Positions 62,813-64,000 of a stretch of DNA of 64,000 bases are shown one piece after another. The DNA comes from Carboxylicivirga mesophila (lineage in GTDB: Bacteria; Bacteroidota; Bacteroidia; Bacteroidales; Marinilabiliaceae). Position numbers and translations under genes: made by a program. Each line of letters opens with the position of its first letter. Within the stretch, counting starts at the first letter, position 1. The stretch spans positions 1 to 64,000 of the forward strand of contig NZ_JAGUCN010000024.1 in NCBI RefSeq assembly GCF_018271975.1, written 5' to 3'. Under the pieces are notes generated by a model. That model was not told where the DNA came from. It saw nothing but the letters and a program-made list of their open reading frames with translations, and made no database searches.

Positions 62813-64000
62813 CTAGATAGCCTAAAATATCCAACATTTCACGAACCGATTGCTCTTCACGATACACGGTGTCTACAATATTACCAGTATCATCGCGATC
62901 GATAATAACATGCTTGGGTGCAGGTATCAGGCAATGCTTAATACCACCATAGCCACTCACCGAATCCTGATAGGCACCTGTGTGGAAGAAACCCAGGTAT
63001 AAAGGCTCTTCATCTGAATCCTTATAACTTGGTAACAGCACCTCCTGGTTAAAATCTTCAGAGTTATAATAGTCGGAGTGATCACAGCTGATGCCACCAA
63101 TATTTACCCGGCCATATTCATTGTTCCATTTGTTAACAGGCAGCAAAATAAACTTTTCCTGAATCGACCAGGCATCAGGAATGGTGTTCATCAGACTGTT
63201 GTTGATAATGTACCAGTTCTCTGTATCGTTTTGCTGTTTTTGCTCCAGTACCTCAAAAATGATTGCACCTGCTTCACCCACCGTGTATTTACCAAACTCG
63301 GTGTAAATATCCGGTTCCATCACGTTCTCTTTTGTACAGGCGGTTTTAATGTTTGAGATGATCTCATGTATCATATACTCGTAGTTGTACTCAAAGCCAA
63401 GGTGGTTACGAATTGGAAATCCGCCGCCCAGGTTGAACGATTCGAGATCGGCGCATTCTTTTTTCAACTCTACATACAGCTTCAGCGCCTTCTGAAATTC
63501 GCCCCAGTAATATGGCGTGTCTTTAATACCCGAATCAACGAAAAAGTGCAGCATTTTCAGCTCAACCTTTTCACTAGGCTTGATTTTCTCTTTATAGAAG
63601 TCCAGTATCTTATTATTTTGAATACCCAATCTCGATGTATAATAGGCCGATTGCGCTTCTTCGTTAATGGCCATGCGAAGCCCGATTTTAATCTTTTGCT
63701 TCGATTTCAGTTTCATCAGGCGCTCAAACTCGTTAATGCTGTCCAGCACAATGATAGAGTTTGTAAAACCCGACTCCTGCAGTTTAATGATTTTCTTCAG
63801 GTAATCATCGGTTTTGTAACCATTATGAACGGTGATAATATCTTTGTTGATTTTACCTTTTTTGTGAAGATAGCGCACCAAATCAATATCGAATGAAGAG
63901 GACGTTTCAATATTCACATTGTGCTTAAGGGCTTCATTTATCACGTGGTTAAAGTGATTACACTTTGTACAGTAACAAAAATGGTATTTGCCCTTGTAGG
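62802..64000 (-). CDS. speA: Arginine decarboxylase, N-terminus cut by window end
   Basis: About 398 codons are visible; the frame is open through base 64000, so the start and the extreme N-terminus (with part of the PLP barrel) lie outside. Recognisable: TKCNHFNHVINEALKHNVNIETSSSFDIDLVRYLHKKGK (split, quoted in parts: CYCTKCNHF, IETSSSFDIDLV), FNLGGGFPIRNHLGFEY and GHCLIPAPKHVIID-like end. It belongs to the PLP fold-III decarboxylases, here the arginine (biosynthetic) type found with speB in Bacteroidota. The GTG at 63942-63944 is internal, not the true start. Confidence 0.85.
   Translation of the reverse strand, partial: YKGKYHFCYCTKCNHFNHVINEALKHNVNIETSSSFDIDLVRYLHKKGKINKDIITVHNGYKTDDYLKKIIKLQESGFTNSIIVLDSINEFERLMKLKSKQKIKIGLRMAINEEAQSAYYTSRLGIQNNKILDFYKEKIKPSEKVELKMLHFFVDSGIKDTPYYWGEFQKALKLYVELKKECADLESFNLGGGFPIRNHLGFEYNYEYMIHEIISNIKTACTKENVMEPDIYTEFGKYTVGEAGAIIFEVLEQKQQNDTENWYIINNSLMNTIPDAWSIQEKFILLPVNKWNNEYGRVNIGGISCDHSDYYNSEDFNQEVLLPSYKDSDEEPLYLGFFHTGAYQDSVSGYGGIKHCLIPAPKHVIIDRDDTGNIVDTVYREEQSVREMLDILGYLDED

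Noticed and set aside
63366-63896. 176-codon plus-strand frame
   Set aside because: Antisense shadow of the arginine decarboxylase gene.
1-64000. CRISPR arrays, insertion sequences, prophage, rRNA or tRNA genes
   Set aside because: I looked for regular repeats, transposase or integrase proteins and tRNA/rRNA signatures and found none that could be supported.

Overview
The window is chromosomal DNA of a Gram-negative Bacteroidota bacterium, most likely an environmental or marine member of the Bacteroidales/Marinilabiliales. Three things point there. The families are typical of the phylum (DUF4136, DUF4382 and DUF1599 proteins, a BT_3928-like DoxX protein, a DUF418 protein, PD40/TPR proteins, a TonB C-terminal protein, a Bacteroidota-type arginine decarboxylase). 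Several genes are preceded by the Bacteroidota -7 element TAnnTTTG. The DNA is moderately AT-rich, and most genes lack a strong Shine-Dalgarno sequence. The order-level placement is inference. I found no rRNA, tRNA, CRISPR array, insertion sequence or prophage, so this looks like a largely housekeeping region with a few accessory cassettes.

Layout. 1-3.0 kb: a minus-strand cobalamin operon (cobT-cobS-cobC) behind a well-formed cobalamin riboswitch. 3.2-8.5 kb: a PQQ-type propeller protein, small envelope or unknown genes, an M18 aminopeptidase and a cold-shock protein. 8.7-21.2 kb: plus-strand topoisomerase III, sulfatase, LysM/binding-protein fusion, ABC-F ATPase, rlmB, a UroD-family protein and a SulP transporter. 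21.3-26.2 kb: minus-strand TPM-TPM-LemA module, FAH-family enzyme, exonuclease and TPR/PD40 protein. 26.4-29.9 kb: an apparently Tat-exported lipoprotein superoxide dismutase and a KefF/KefC-like pair. 30-36 kb: DUF418, DUF4382, tpiA, a DoxX-like protein, DUF1599 and a possible structured RNA. 36-46 kb: hybrid-like histidine kinase, argS, an LTA-synthase-like enzyme, an unknown SpoIIAA-like pair, DsrE and rocD.

46.1-50.5 kb is the most interesting stretch. It is a tight plus-strand operon encoding a DUF554 membrane protein, a fusion of an AmgK-like sugar kinase with the C-terminal sensory domain of RapZ, a 46-residue zinc-ribbon-like microprotein that had not been called, a MurU-like nucleotidyltransferase, and NhaA. 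It suggests peptidoglycan amino-sugar recycling with a built-in amino-sugar sensing or regulatory domain. 52.4-59.1 kb is a five-gene heavy-metal efflux operon (two small His-rich exported proteins, CusB-like adaptor, CusA/CzcA pump, TolC-like channel). 59.1-64 kb holds SUI1, a HAD hydrolase, a pair of palindromic repeats with compensatory changes, two envelope-type proteins and the arginine-to-putrescine genes speB and speA, the latter cut by the window end.

Many genes end in clear intrinsic terminators, several of them shared between convergent genes. These and the few recognisable promoters give a reasonable operon map.
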